Part shown: positions 22,896 through 35,715 of the stretch, piece by piece
How positions within the stretch are numbered: the first letter of the stretch is position 1
How the letters are laid out: each line of letters begins with the position of its first letter
Notes under the pieces: model-generated
The model's database searches: none
Told to the model about the DNA's origin: nothing
What the model saw: the letters and a program-made list of their open reading frames with translations, nothing else
Assembly: GCA_028023455.1 (NCBI GenBank)
Contig: JAQFVV010012508.1
Coordinates: forward strand, 498,001 to 562,000
Origin: Epiperipatus broadwayi
Taxonomy: Eukaryota > Onychophora > Udeonychophora > Euonychophora > Peripatidae
Reading direction: 5' to 3'
DNA length: 64,000 nt
Made by a program: the position numbers and the translations under genes

Positions 22896-23990
22896 TTTAA
22901 TAACTTTTATTAGTCATTCATTCGATTAGAAATTATTCATTTAATGAATAAGATTTCTGTAATGTAATCTTCACTATACCACTCTCATGCAAAGTAGAAG
23001 CTAGTTTCTATCTTCTTTTAACTCCTTGTGGAGGGATGTAATCATAAACGTACGACCAAAGACAGGACAAAAATGTATGATCCCCAAGATGGCCCATTTC
23101 GTCCTGAAACAGCACTCATTAGTTGCCCATATCACAATCTCTTATACACAAATTTATCACTGTTCAGTATATAGATAGCCAATTACTATAGTTTAATTGA
23201 TGAGTGTCAAAGTTACTGCCCTACCTTTGATATAAACCCCTTAATGGAAGTGTATTAATAATTTTTATTGGTCATTCCTTAGACAAGAAATTATTCATTT
23301 AGTGAATAATACTTTTGAAATGTAATCTTCACTATACCACTCCCATGCAAGTAGAGACCAGTTTCTATCCACTTTTAACTCCTTGTGGCCCGTATGGTCA
23401 AAGACGTGACACATTTCGCATTGAAATGGCACTCATTAGTTGCCCAGATCACAATCCCTTACACACAAATTTATCATTATTTAGCATTTATATATAGCCA
23501 ATTACTACAGTTTAATTGGTGAATGTCAAACTTACTGCCCCCACAACTTTGACACAAACCACTTAATGGAAGTGTATTAATAATTTATATTGGTATTCAT
23601 TAGACTAGAAATTATCCACTTAATGAATAGTATTTCTGTAGTGTAATCTTCACTATATCACTCTCAAGCAAGGTAGGGATTGGTTTCTATATGGGTTTAA
23701 CACTAAGATCCAAGGCTCCTGACTGATGAAGGTCACAAGCCAAAAACTAGTCTGGGGATATTGGATGAATAGGCACTAGTTAGAGATTTTATGAACAAGC
23801 CTTCTGGCATCCACTGATTACTCTGGTTAGCACAGGGTGGACTACTGTATGGAGAGTTTTGCCTTGTTTAATGGGTTTAACACCTTATGGAGGGGTGTAA
23901 CCATAAACATATGACCAAAAAGACCAGTCTTTACTTTGCATGGGAGTGATATAGTGAAGATTAAAGTACAGAAATATTTTTTATTAACAC
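22896..23990 (-). repeat. Head-to-tail array of hammerhead family 3 units
   Basis: Three successive units begin at about 22899, 23257 and 23579 (periods 358 and 322), each opening AATAA followed by a TATT-rich stretch with GTCATTC and GAAATTATTCA or a variant. Hammerhead-like cores on the minus strand lie at 23126-23097 (CTAATGA, GTGCT, GACGAAAT) and 23441-23412. Both have CTAATGA where CTGATGA is needed. The third unit is split by foldback copy 3 at 23704-23870. Tandem multimers are what rolling-circle RNA replication followed by reverse transcription would leave. Confidence 0.75.
23704..23870 (+). mobile_element. Foldback family 1, copy 3 (single arm, 13-bp TSD)
   Basis: A 167-bp insertion in the family-3 array, flanked by an exact 13-bp duplication ATGGGTTTAACAC (23691-23703 and 23871-23883). 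It begins TAAGATCCAAGGCTCC, has CTGATGA (23723-23729), AGGTCACAAGCC, AAAAAC and TAGTC, and ends TTTTGCCTTGTTTA. G12 of the hammerhead is mutated to A. It shows that the single-arm form can move on its own. Confidence 0.85.
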
Positions 23991-24239
23991 ATCTATTTTC
24001 TATGAAACATTCAGTTTTTAATCATGCATAAAACAAATTGAATATAAGCAAGATGTTCTCATGCTCTAAGTTAATGCAAAGCATTTTACTTCAATATTTT
24101 ATATCACACTTATTTCTTTTGTATTTTTGGAAATATTAAAAGATAAATAAGTTTTCAAATACATTATTTTGAAAAAATAATAGTAGTTAAAAGTCAGTTT
24201 TGAATTATTTTGTGATTTGAATTTTTAAGTTTTCAAATA

Positions 24240-24400
24240 AATTTTAAGAGTATTAATAATAAAATGTATGATGGGAAAGAAAATGGTGGAAAAGTGAGAG
24301 TTTTAGTAGATAATAAGATCTGATGAAGACTGCTAGGAACAGTCAAAACTGTAATATTAATAAATAATTTTTCTTTAAAGCATTAAAAGAGTGGAATGTG
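24240..24400 (+). repeat. Solo repeat with a hammerhead-like motif
   Basis: CTGATGA (24320-24326), an extra A, stem GACTG/CAGTC with a 7-nt loop, AAAA in place of GAAA, C-T-GT-A. Flanking AAGAT and ATATT could pair as stem I with one mismatch. It resembles the units at 10.5 kb. It is probably a solo PLE terminal-repeat remnant. Confidence 0.5.
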
Positions 24401-24962
24401 GTTATTATATGTTAAATAATATGTTTTAATACCTTTTCCTAATGATAAATAGAGGATTGCATATTGATAATAGTGTTTCGCATGAAAAAGTAAAAAAACT
24501 CTTTGTCTGTTTTTGCTTTTGACGTAGAAACAGTTTAGTCAGAGAATCATCTTGATATATAATAACAGTGCAATGTTAGTCTTGGATTTTCATTCTTTTA
24601 TATTTTAGCCTTGCTTATAAGTGAATTCTAACTTTGTTATTTAGAACATGGTTATACCATAAAAAATTCTAATGTAAAATATGAACATGATTTTTCATTA
24701 TTATTTATAAGTTGAAACTTCAGAAGTATAATAAGATCTACTACCAAGAATTCATAATTTGATGTCATATATTTGTTATGATGATGATAATGATGGTGAT
24801 TACTATTGTGCCATTGTTATTCTAGTGTTGTTATTAATATTACTAATGGTAGGACATATGGAGTGTATCATTGAGAGTTGTTTATGATTTATTCATTTTA
24901 AGTCTCAAAGAGGGATCAAGTGGCCTCCTTAAAAGTATTTGATTCTATAAACATTGCCATAT

Positions 24963-25048
24963 TAATAGACCTAGTGGTTAGCATAGCTGCCTTCCAAGCA
25001 GCTGGCCCAGATTCACTTCCCGGTCAACACATTTGACATATGAAAAAA
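24963..25048 (+). mobile_element. tRNA-derived SINE, copy 7
   Basis: CCTAGTGGTTAGCATAGCTG, anticodon arm CTGCCTTCCAAGCAG (TCC), CCCAGATTCACTTCCCGG, CAACACATTTGACATATG and A tail. The pattern follows tRNA-Gly(TCC) closely, but the B box is mutated. Confidence 0.85.
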
Positions 25049-25289
25049 CGAGAATAGACTTGGGGTATTGTTATAATTTAAGACAATTTGTCCAAATGGA
25101 TCAAGCACCATTAAATTATATAGCGATACTAAGAAGATTAATGATAAGGATATCCAGTGAATGATTATTACATTAAATGATCAAATTTCAATTTTAAAAT
25201 TTATATAAAATTTAAATAATCAATTTATTGTTACTTATTAACTTCAAAACTTTTGATAAACTCTTTCTCAGAAAATGTAATTCAAAATA

Positions 25290-25870
25290 ATTTAGTTCTA
25301 ATAACATGGTATGCTGAGCAAGCTTTCGTCTACTTGTTAATCATACTCATAGCAAAGTTGTAGGATGAATTTGTGATATTTATTAAAGAATAAACAAAAT
25401 AGTGGATTTGCATATAATTTGAATGATGGATATAGATAATTTAAATGATACACTTTTTTGAAAGAGGGATGAGCATTTTTGTTTATTGTATGTGTTTTTG
25501 GTAATGTGCCATGCATCCTAAACTTTATGGTTAGCATCATTCTGTTCAGAACAAATGATGCTGGCATATGTAGGTTCAAAGCTGTAGATGAGTTTGAATT
25601 CATGTTCAAAGAAAATGGGTTCCATGTTCACATTAGCTCAACTTTTAAAGATATCTGTGTGATTCTTGTGGATAAATTGGCATATGATTCCCCATAATAA
25701 ACTGCATGGCAGTTTATATTGTTGCACTCAATTTTGGAAATCAATTGGGACTTGAGCTCAAAGGCCAGTTTGTCCTTAGTGTTGTTAAATAGATGATTCA
25801 ATGTGGGAGGAGTATGAAGGCCAGTTGGGTATGTTGTAGTAGAGATTTCATTTATCCAATGAGTAGTCCC
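25290..25870 (+). repeat. Partial, diverged copy of the 26.1-kb palindrome family
   Basis: Shares GTATGCTGAGCAAGC, CACTTTTTTGAAAG, GGGATGAG and TTCAGAACA with the left arm of 26149-27231. No TIR end is visible. Open frames here are not gene-like. Confidence 0.55.
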
Positions 25871-26148
25871 TGGTATATATAGAAGTGATATCCAAGGTTT
25901 ATTATTGGCTCAAATAGATTTGGTTCTAATTTCTATTTATGATACAGAAAGACCAGCCAACAATTTGGTGTCATTTGCATAATGTAAAAATCAATGAATA
26001 TCATGGTTCCAACACATTGTTGCAATATTTGTGTACCATATTAATGAACACAGAGCCATGTTTGGATGAGATAATTGGATAATTTGTTAAACAACATTTA
26101 CTTTTTGATTATCAATTTCTATGTTAGCCATTTACTTACATTTATTTA

Positions 26149-27231
26149 TTCAAAAATAAACACTTTCAGTGTGTGTATTAAGAAAAGTTTATTTATTCTT
26201 TATTATAATATGTTTTAATTCATAGTATGTTGAGAATGCTTTTTATTAGTTTATAGTCATAATCGTAGTAGAAATGGTTAAAGTGAATTATGTAATTTTT
26301 TAACTAAAGATTTGTGGTATGCTAATTGCAAAATTTAAAAATGTTGATTTACGTAATGCACTTTTTTGAAAGGGGGATGAGGAACTCTTTCTTATTTATG
26401 GCATGCATGTTATTAGCTATATACCAAACTTCTTTGACCATATGTTTCACATAGTTTCTTTCAGAACAGATGTTTCAGTAACAGTAGGTTTGGTGTTGTT
26501 TTGTTAGACTTCATGATCTATACATACAGATCTTATTTCAGCATTAGTTTGAACTCTACCATACTGATATCTGCACTGGGACACACTCATTGCGAGATTA
26601 GCTTGGAATTCACCAAAGTAAACAGCACTACAATTTATGTTATTTCATACAATTTTGTACATTACCTGGAGAACCTGCTTCAGGTAGTATATAAGATCAC
26701 ATGCAATAATATAAATTGCAATGCTGTTTACTTTGGTGAAGCAACCTTGCAATGAGGGTGTACCAGCACATATATCAGTATAATAGGGCTAAAACCAGTG
26801 TAGATCTATATTTATAGAGCATAAAACCAAACAAGGCCACACTTTTGAAGCTACTGCTGCTAGCACCATCTGTTATGAAAGAAACAATGTGGAACATAAA
26901 GCAAAAGAGGCTTGGTACATCCCGAATAACATGAAAACCATAAATAAAAAAAAGTTCTGCATCCCCCTTTCAAAAAAGTTGATTATGTAAATCAACTTTT
27001 TTACATTTTGCCATTTTCATACTACAAACTTTTAGTTTGATATGCATGTGCTTGAGGCTACAGCCTTAATGAATATTATTTCAATAAATTAGGTAATTTG
27101 CTTTAATCATTTCTCCTATGATTATAACTACAAGCTAGTTGAAAACTTGCTCAGCATACATCAAATTAAGCATATTATTGTAAACAATAAATAAGCTTTT
27201 CTTAGTACAGTCGAAGGTGTTTATTTTTGAA
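26149..27231. mobile_element. 1.08-kb near-perfect palindromic (foldback) element
   Basis: The termini are a perfect 15-bp inverted repeat, TTCAAAAATAAACAC (26149-26163) and its complement (27217-27231). Arms of roughly 500 bp then pair with interruptions; ACCAAAGTAAACAGCA and TGCTGTTTACTTTGGT lie near the centre (about 26612 and 26720). No transposase and no hammerhead core were found. A non-autonomous DNA transposon is likely, but no clear TSD could be set because the flanks are T-rich. Confidence 0.75.
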
Positions 27232-27261
27232 TTTTTTAATATATGAATTGATTCAGCAGTA

Positions 27262-27560
27262 CAGGTTTTTTTATACCTGCACTCCAATTTGTAATATATA
27301 GGGGATTTGAACTCAGACTTTCACATGACCCTCAATTATCCACACTATTTCATACTGCTGATACACTTGATCACACACATGTTGAAAAGATAAATAATCA
27401 CCAATATATGTATTTCATGCTAAACCAACACTCATCCGTTTGTCCAGATAATCATCTGCACCATATATACTATCAATGCTCAGTTTAAATTAAGATAGCC
27501 AATATTCATACAATTTCTATATATTAAAGTTAGATAATTTATACTAAATTATAACTATTT
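27262..27560 (-). mobile_element. Hammerhead family 2, minus strand
   Basis: Reads on the minus strand like 14810-15110. The core is CGGATGA (27438-27432), stem II GTGTT/AGCAT (fully paired with wobbles), GAAAT, ACATATA, TTGG. The first U of CUGAUGA is G, so cleavage is doubtful. Confidence 0.7.
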
Positions 27561-27699
27561 ATATAATGGGAGGTTTTTATCACTAATGTTCTGGATAATG
27601 ATGATGATCAAAACACTTATTCTCCTTTTCCCAAGATCAAACAGAATATCATTATTAACTTACCTGTAACATGTGTTCATTTAAGACCGGCATCAATAA

Positions 27700-28045
27700 G
27701 TACTTTTATTTCAAGGTCCTTTCATCTATCTGCTCTACCTCATATAACCAATACCCATGACCACACACACGTGAAAAAGATAAGTGATTTCCAATATAAT
27801 ATTTTGTACTGAACCAGCACTCATCAGTTCTTCCAGCTTGGCTTATGTTAGGATAGCAAATTTCAAACTTTAATGGACAGGCTTCAATCTACTCCACCTT
27901 CCAATTTTTAAGCCATCCATACCATTGAAAATCTGATGATGGTATGACCAAATTCCTTGTTTATGCTGATATTATTGGAATGCCCATCTTGAAAGTCTGG
28001 GTTCAAATCCCCTATACTTCATTCAAACCAAGTATATGAATTATG
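27700..28045 (-). mobile_element. Hammerhead family 2, second minus-strand unit
   Basis: Same orientation as the preceding unit. CTGATGA (27837-27831) is intact, stem II GTGCT/AGTAC has one mismatch, and GAAA is mutated to AAAA. With the unit at 27262 it may be a broken tandem. Confidence 0.7.
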
Positions 28046-29940
28046 CTTGTATTTCAAAAATAGTTTTATTTATAATTAGAATCTAAGTAATAGATCCTTC
28101 AAATAATCTGTTCAGTCAATGTATTTGGTTTTAAACTGATGCAGCTATGATTTTCAGTCCATAACAACTAAGTGAACTGGAGAGTTCATCATAAATGAGA
28201 TGATTCACAGTTTTTAAAACTTTTAAGAAGTATGAGATAAGAATAATGATGAGAAAGAAGAAAGATATTAACATAGCAGGGTCACACATTTAGAAGATCT
28301 TTTGTTTAAAACTAATAAAAAAATTTAATGAGAATTTATTAAATATGTTTATAAACTAATAAGATAATGCACATGCACTTTGTAGATTTAACTTATTAAT
28401 ATTACAGTTTATAAAAACATAGCGCTATATAAAATAAATGTCTTATTTAAATATGTTTATGTTGGTGCAGTTGTTAGATTTGATTTTAATAAGTGCTGAA
28501 CCATCCTTAAAATGAATTGTGATAAAAATACAAAAAGAGAAATTATATTGTCACTATGGAATAGAGCAAAAGGAGTTTGTTTAGAAGTTAGTGGAGAAAA
28601 TATAAAACAAAATCTTTGGAAAAATGATTTAAAAGAAAATCTTAAATGGACAAAAACATCATAATGACAATTACAAGTATTGAAGGGAATTCATAAATTC
28701 CAAGAATGACAACACAAAGTAAATATAACATCAAAGCAACTTCACAAAGCCATTTCACATTGCAAAAATTCCTAATCTCATCACAGCCTAAACTTGAAAT
28801 CATAAAAAACTAAAAACTGCATCTATGAAATACTGAGTGAATTTGAAAAAAACATATATAAGTGAAACTAATGTTCTTCATGAAATATGATTAAAAAAAT
28901 CATAAAACAAGAAATAGAGAAAAATGGATTCAAAATAATATACCATGCTAGTATTAATTAGCACATATTTAATTGGGAGAACACAAGAATGTCAAAAAGG
29001 AAAATGTAAAAGAATTAAAGTTGCATATATAATAATGTAAAATGACATAAATTACTAATACAACAACCTTGGAAACCATCAAGCTTATCTTTCAAAAGAA
29101 AAAAAATCAATAGGATATTCATAGATAAATATGTAAAATTTCCATTGACTGTTGTCTTCAATAGACTAGCCTAATTGGATTTATAAATCTAAAGTTCAAG
29201 GGTTCAAACCCATGCAGAGTCAAGTCAGTAATGCATGAAAAAGTGGGAATAATAAAACCACATGAAACATTGGGTTCAATATTAACCTACATGTTATTAC
29301 TAAAAGTTGATAGTATTTAAAAAAGTATAAATATAAGTTTGATTTTTTTAAAAATATTTTTAACAATTCAACTAGATAACAAAAATAGGCCTTACCACAC
29401 AATTGCAAGTTAAGTATAAACATCCCAAACCTCCAGACAATCAAAACTAAATTAGTTTCTGATGTATGTGCCAATATTTCTAAGCTTTTAATATTGATAA
29501 TATAAGAATTTTGTTATTTGTGGTTTTATCTTAAATTCATCCTTCTTACTTTAATATTTAATAATAATTTATATATGATGTTCCATGTTTAGTTTTGCAT
29601 TAAACCCATTTAATAAAAGAAATGCATATGGCTTTATTGCTTGGGAGGTCATAAGAAGATCAATTGCCAAACTTGTTACCTCCTGTTCCAGTTGGAAGCT
29701 CTACCAATGGCACCAAAGCATGTGGAGGCATCCATTTAATTAAAATTATTAATGCACTTGTGGAGAAATTATGTTCCTTCTTTATCTAATGAGTCATTGA
29801 TTATGGAATCATTATGGAATCATCATTAGTAAAAAAATCTTAGCTGTATTCAATAATGTTTTAAAATTGAAGCAAACGCCATTTTTTCTTCAGTTAAATC
29901 ATTTTTCTTAAAACATCAAAAATATATCACACGTAAACAG
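28046..29940. other. Anonymous AT-rich sequence
   Basis: One stretch (28510-28660) translates to NCDKNTKREIILSLWNRAKG, faintly like the RT-to-nuclease linker of PLE proteins, but nothing else around it supports this. Confidence 0.45.
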
Positions 29941-29949
29941 TTTTGTCAA

Positions 29950-30205
29950 GATATATTTGTTAGTGGAGTTGGACTGAACATATTGCTAGAAGAGATGATA
30001 ATAGATGTACAATTGAAATTTTAAACTGGATTCCAAGAGATTGTAAAAGATCCAGAAAGAGACCATGTGTGAGATGGATAGATGAAATAAGAAAGTGTGC
30101 AGGGGTGATGTGGAGAAGAGAAGCTAAAGATGGGAGAAGATGGATTGAACTTGGAGATGCCTTCATCCTGCAGTGGATTGATAATGGTTGATGATGATAT
30201 TTGTT
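29950..30205 (+). pseudogene. C-terminal end of RTE/BovB-like LINE, plus strand
   Basis: Homologous to 45030-45365. The tail contains CTTCATCCTGCAGTGG, ATTGATAATGG and TTGATGATGAT. The reading frame of the LINE C-terminus is broken by substitutions (for example the RWIDLGET region reads RWIELGDA). The minus-strand open frame here is a shadow. Confidence 0.75.
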
Positions 30206-30524
30206 ACATTCATCACAATTCTTATCACCAAGAATTATAATGATATGAAGCCCAGCTGATTAAATTTCTTAAACCAATTATGCTGTAAGATATACAAAAT
30301 AGTGTATCAAGATCAAAAGTAAAAATAACCAGTCTGTCTTTTTTAAAACTGAAATATGTACACATACAGAATGAATCCATATGGTTTGTAATCAATAGCT
30401 TTCTAGAGGTTATCTTCAATTGGAATGAAAAACTATTGGTCCTAGAAATCTTATCACCACTTTGAATGGCTGAGTCTGAATGATCATGAAGATCTATGAA
30501 TATTTTTAAAGCTATGAAAATCAG

Positions 30525-30682
30525 ATCCAAGGCTTCTCACTGATGAAGGCCACAAGCCAGAAACTAGTCTGGGAATATTGGATGAGTAGGCACTAAATAG
30601 GAATTTTGTGTGCAAGCCTTCTGACATTCATTGATTACTGTGGCTTGCACTAAGTGGCACTACTGTATGGAGAGCTTTGCCT
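30525..30682 (+). mobile_element. Foldback family 1, copy 4 (single arm)
   Basis: Starts CAGATCCAAGGCTTCTCA; CTGATGA (30540-30546); GGC...GCC; GAAAC; TAGTC; TGGGAA. Stem I TTCTCA/TGGGAA pairs with one wobble, and all core letters are present except for an A-A mismatch at the base of stem II. Ends at GAGAGCTTTGCCTGTTT. Confidence 0.8.
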
Positions 30683-30689
30683 GTTTTTT

Positions 30690-31615
30690 TTTTAATATTT
30701 GGAGGTTAAATCTTGTAGAGTACATATAATGTGTGTTGTCATTATTGGAGTTATATCTTTGAAAGTATATTTGGTGTTGAGATTCTTATTTATTTGTTTT
30801 TTTATCTCCAATAGATAAGCCAGTTGTCGTTGTGAATATTTTTGGCTATTAACGAGATAAAGATAATAATATCGATCAATTCATTTCTAATTAATCCTTT
30901 TCAAAGGTTTTAAACTATAAACATGTCAAAAATAGTTTACTATTAATAACTGAGATTAATGAGTATTTTAATGACCTTCATACCATTTTCCATATCCATA
31001 ACCTGGCATTTGAGTCGGGGCTGAACAAATCTTGAAATTTCTCAGTCATTAATAATATGCCCATTTCCCCCAAATGGATACCTCATTAGTCAACTTAATT
31101 TACATTTCGACAATGATTTCTAAATGGGTATATTTGTTCCTGTCTAAAGTGTAAAATCATTTGCTCAACAAAACATTTGGACAGTAGTCCTTGAAGTGTT
31201 TCCTTGTCTAGTGCTCTTAATAACGATTAATTAAATAAGTAAAATAAAAAATGTTTTCACTATTTATTTTTCAGATTGCAAACATAACGATCTAAGTAAA
31301 AGTCAATATGGCCGATTGAGATTATAAGTTGTACGTGTTGAAGAAATGTCTGTAACAAATATTAAGAACAAATAATATTTAAAGTTGTAAATAAATATTA
31401 TTTAAAGATCGAAAAGATTAGAATTATAACAGTATTTAATCACGATGTATACATATTGTATGTACACATCTTTATGTAAATGTTATGGAAAATAGAAGTT
31501 TATAGGAATGTATCGAAATAATAACAAGCATTAGCATTTTTTCTATTGTCTTTTTAACTGAATAAAAGCATAAGATTCGTTTTGTCATCAAGAATAAATA
31601 TAATATCAGTATCAA
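30690..31615. other. Anonymous AT-rich sequence
   Basis: Nothing recognised. Confidence 0.55.
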
Positions 31616-31619
31616 AACC

Positions 31620-31711
31620 GTCAAGGGTGGGTGGCCTAGTGGCTAGCATAGCTGCCTTCCCAACAGCTAGCCTGGGTTCGCTTCCTGGTCAACGCATTTG
31701 ACATATAAAAA
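31620..31711 (+). mobile_element. tRNA-derived SINE, copy 8
   Basis: GTCAAGGGTGGGTGGCCTAG; TAGCATAGCTGCCTTCCC; CCTGGGTTCGCTTCCTGG; TCAACGCATTTGACATAT and A tail. It retains tRNA-Gly-like TCAACGCA at the acceptor 3' side. Confidence 0.85.
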
Positions 31712-31914
31712 AAAATCATCAATAGTAATCCTTTGTAAAATATTTACAAGTGGCATATTATAAAATCTTAGACTAATCATTATGAAGGTGATACCATTTA
31801 TAAATCATAACATTATAAAAGGACTCATTAATATTTTTCTACATGCTGTTTGCAATTTCTAAAATATTAACTATAAAACGTTTATATTTTGGTGAATATT
31901 ACATGATTTTATAG

Positions 31915-33725
31915 GGTGTGCTTGTTTTGGCCCTTTTGGACATGGATGCTATCTATGAGACATGCCAGGTGTGATGGACTCAGTGACATTTTTTTTCCTT
32001 TTTAGGTGTAGGGTAACATCAGCTTTCTGAGTCCTTCAGTATTGGGGTAAACTTTTATTAATATCAGTGAGGCGAGTTGGTTTTCTGGCTTTTTTCCATT
32101 CAAAATTTGGGAAAACATTTTTCTATCATTTCTGTCTGCTGGTGACCTCGAAAGGGGTGATCAGTTGCTATTCTGGCTTTGGTTTTTTTCAAATTGTAAT
32201 TTGGTTTGGTGGAGTTTTTATTTATAATTGGGGTCTGTTTGGATTATGTTTGAAATTTTTGAAGGGAAAGGAGGGATACAGGTTTGTTTGGGCTACCAAT
32301 TTGAGGGGTGATGACTGGAAAAGGAAAATTTAAATTATTTTATGTGTCTGTGCTCATCTGCCTTCACATGGATGTTTTTCTTCATTTGTACAGGAAGAAT
32401 TTGATGGTTTGAGACATGATGATGTAATGACGTATGTTTAAGAAATGGGTGTGTAGTTCTTGACTGGAGTGTAGGGATTTCACGTTGGTCTGGGTTGATG
32501 GATGCATTGATTGTTTCCAGTGGAGTTGGAACCAGGTGGTGTTCTTGTGGCTGCTAATCCATGTAGCTTACCTCTGTCTTCATTTAATAAGGCATTTTGT
32601 AAGTTTGTTACATTGGATGAGCTTCATAGCATGGTATAAGGGGTGAAATAATCAAATACTTTTGTTGCTTAGGAATTCATGAGATCTGAGCACTGGAGGT
32701 GGCAGGTTTGAACTGGTCCATGAACCTTGGGCTCCAGTGTTTGTCACTCTGCTGATTGTCCCATTCATGCAGCATATCAGTGTATGGTACTTGGTTTGAT
32801 GTTCAAATTGATAGGAGGTTGGGTTTGGAGATGTTTTTGGGATGGCTTGGAGGCTTTTGTTGGGGTGATGGTTTTTTTTGGGAGTCCCATGGCTGGATCA
32901 TCCAGCATTGGTATATTCAGGATAATGATCACAAGGTGGTCTGGATTGGGAAATAAGTGTGGTTGTGACCTTTATAAAGGGGGATCAGTGGCAGAATGGT
33001 GCTGTCTTGATTGCTGATGGAATGTTGCATCATTTGGGGTATTAAACCTGTAATTTGGTGGCTTCATGAATCAGGTTTTCTTTGGATGTCTTTCTCTTGA
33101 GTTTTGGACAATCTCTGGTTGTTTGTGTACATGTGTGTATGGCATTTTGGATATCAATGTTTATTTTTCTTTGCGATATACATGTATTTGAATAATAGTG
33201 CTATGATATTGCTTTGCATCGGCAACTGATGACCACTCTTTGGAGTCTGAAATTGGGATTTGGCTCTGAGAAATGCTTTGCTTTTGCATTAGAGATTAAT
33301 TTGCTTTTAACCGGTAGAGATTGGTGCTTTTTTTAAGGGAAGTGCATTTCAGTGTATTTGGTCATGTGCAGAGTAATATTCTTGGATTCTGCTGCTTAAT
33401 ACATGGATTGGGACATGAAAGATTTAAATAGTTTCCATGATTTGTTTGGATATGACAAACTTATTGGTGTGGCTTGTTTTATTTGGGTATCTTGGCTCTT
33501 CTAGATTTGGGGTTTTGGTTGTTTTCCCTGTCTGTAGGCTTTCAGTGGTGATTTTAATATTGAGCCATTATCATTTATTGGGGTATAATGGATTGACTTC
33601 GTTTGATGGATGTTTTTATTTGGATATGACTGGAGTTCTGGGAAATCATCTTTGACTTTTGCAGGTGTTGAAGGGATTGTATTGTTAACAGAACAATAGA
33701 GGTTTTTCATCATCTATTATAAGAA
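31915..33725. other. 1.8-kb block with strong G+T strand skew, identity unknown
   Basis: The plus strand is strikingly G+T-rich. In 32821-32880, 53 of 60 bases are G or T and only two are C. The composition changes sharply at both ends. Open frames such as 32067-32333 and 32727-33017 show no family. The minus strand is A+C-rich, like the coding strand of the LINE at 57.5-62.5 kb, so an old minus-strand retroelement is possible. No motif confirms it. Confidence 0.5.
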
Positions 33726-34334
33726 GGAGAAGTTTTGTTATGGAAAACAAATGAAATCTTTATTATTTGACATTTGTATTTGGATTGTAAATGAACGGAT
33801 GTCTGTTTTGATAAATATATCAAATTATGTTTTAAATATTAGGGATTTTTTAATTGTTTTTACAGTATTCCAATATATTCTAACAGATGATCAGTGGCAT
33901 TCTTTAGCAAACAACTTTTCTGTCATTTGTATTGTTTACATTATGGTGAAAATGATAACATTCTATTTGTAAAATAAAATGCATACACAATAAATAAGTA
34001 ATAATTTTTAAAAAAAACTATTATATATCAAAAGTGTTCGGATTATTATATCAATTCTTATCATCATCAATGATCAGGGCTGAGTATTCTTGTCTACAAT
34101 ACACTAGGCATACCTTTTGAAACATAAATAAGGTATATACATTTTAAATGTGATCCTTAGCTTTACCTAAATAATTCTAAAGAGAAGCATATAGATATCA
34201 ATACACACATATTCCATATACCATTGTGTCTAGAGCTAGTTTGTTATCACAAGACCTACGATTGTTATAAGAACAAGAGTATATATATAATAATAATATT
34301 CTTCAATGTCTATTTTTTTCCAAGCAATATACGT
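33726..34334. other. Anonymous AT-rich sequence
   Basis: Nothing recognised. Confidence 0.55.
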
Positions 34335-34348
34335 AATTATATAATTGA

Positions 34349-35715
34349 ATATTTGTAAATACAGTAATTAAATGTTTAATATTTGATAAAAAGCAATATT
34401 TAAAAAGTTTAAATTATTTAATTGACTTGAATAACCAAGATAATTGGTTTAATTTTAAAAGTAACTGTCAGATGTCATTTAATCAATATTATGAAAAAAT
34501 GTGTATGAAATTTGATAGAAAAATCAATTTCTTTTATTATAAGAGCTTTAAAAGTCAATCTCAAGATAATAATTACATTAATTTGTCAAATATGGATCTT
34601 GATTTTCAACAAAAACATATATTAAATCCTGGTGCAAAATATGTTGGTGGTCAGTGGGAAGACAATAATCTAGAGTCAAAATCTTTGGTTGAAAATTCCT
34701 TAAGCATCACTAAATCTGATTTAAAAGTTTGTAAAGATCTAGTAAAAAAAGTAAAAGAAAAAAAATTTAATTATAAAATGGATTATGATTGGAAAGTACA
34801 AATATCTAAATTTAGAAAATTTACATCTGAGAATAATTTAAGTTGTATAAAAGAAGATAAAGGTTTTAGAATGTGTTTATTACTAAAATCTGATTATGAA
34901 GACAAAGATATAACTCAAATAAAGAATCTTAACTTTATGAAAGTTGATAAAATAAATATAGGAAATTTATGTCTTCAATTTTTTAATAACATTTTTAAAA
35001 AGCCAAAAATAATGTGATTGATAATTGTACTTATTATAAAATTTATCCTTCTGCTGCAAAATATTTTAAGATTTTTTCAAATATAAAACTGCATAAAGAA
35101 AACGAACCATTATGTTTAATGGTTGATTGAGAGGGTGTTTTTATTATGAAATGTGTTGTTTAATTGAGAAAATGCTATAAGAAATTCTTAGTTTTGGTAA
35201 AAATACGATATGTTCTTCATTTGGTTTTGTTAATAAAATCTGTAATGTTAAGATTGATGTTAATGATGTAATATGTACTCTAGATGTTAGTGAAATGTAT
35301 GGATTAATTGGCATCTATTGAAATTATTTCCAATGCATTAAGTTTTAAAAATGTTAATACAACAACTTTATTGATAAAAATATGCAGTTTTTAAGTATTT
35401 TTATAAAATGGGCAATGGCTGACCAATGGGTTTACCTACTGTTGCTCAAATATATAATTTTATAATTTCTACATATAAAGAAAATATTTTGAAAAAGAAA
35501 TATCAAAAAAATATTACTGTATATTATCGATATGTTGATAATGTTTTTGTATGTGGCAAACCCAATACAATTAATGAGTTGTTTAAAGAATTAAATGGCT
35601 TAAAAGGCCTAAAATGGATAAAAACAGATGAAACTTTAATGTGCATTCAGTTTTTTGATCTTAAAATAACTAGAAATCAATGTATGCTGGATTACTGTAT
35701 GACCATTAATTTTCC
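34349..35715 (+). pseudogene. PLE reverse transcriptase (divergent)
   Basis: N-terminal landmarks: NLSCIKEDKGFRMCLLLKSD (the ADKG-x-VVM region) and, after a frameshift at 35017, KYFKIFSNIKLHKENEPLCL (the YGLPKIHK region). Then TLDVSEMYGLIG (the SFDVVSLFTNIP region), GLPTVAQIYNFII (GTPMGSPLSPI) and YRYVDNVFVCG (35524-35556), where YVDD has become YVDN. FFDLKITRNQ matches FLDVLI. Stops at 35017, 35128 and elsewhere show decay. Order and spacing match PLE RT, but similarity is distant. Confidence 0.7.

Noticed and set aside
26501-26755. 84-codon open frame
   Set aside because: It spans the centre of the 1.08-kb palindrome and shows no domain.
28510-28980. Another PLE remnant
   Set aside because: One short block resembles the PLE linker, but no RT or GIY-YIG motif is found around it.
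32067-33017. Genes in the G+T-rich block
   Set aside because: Open frames arise because the skewed strand has few A-containing stops. The translations match no family; an isolated GDFN string at about 33550 is unsupported by other endonuclease motifs.
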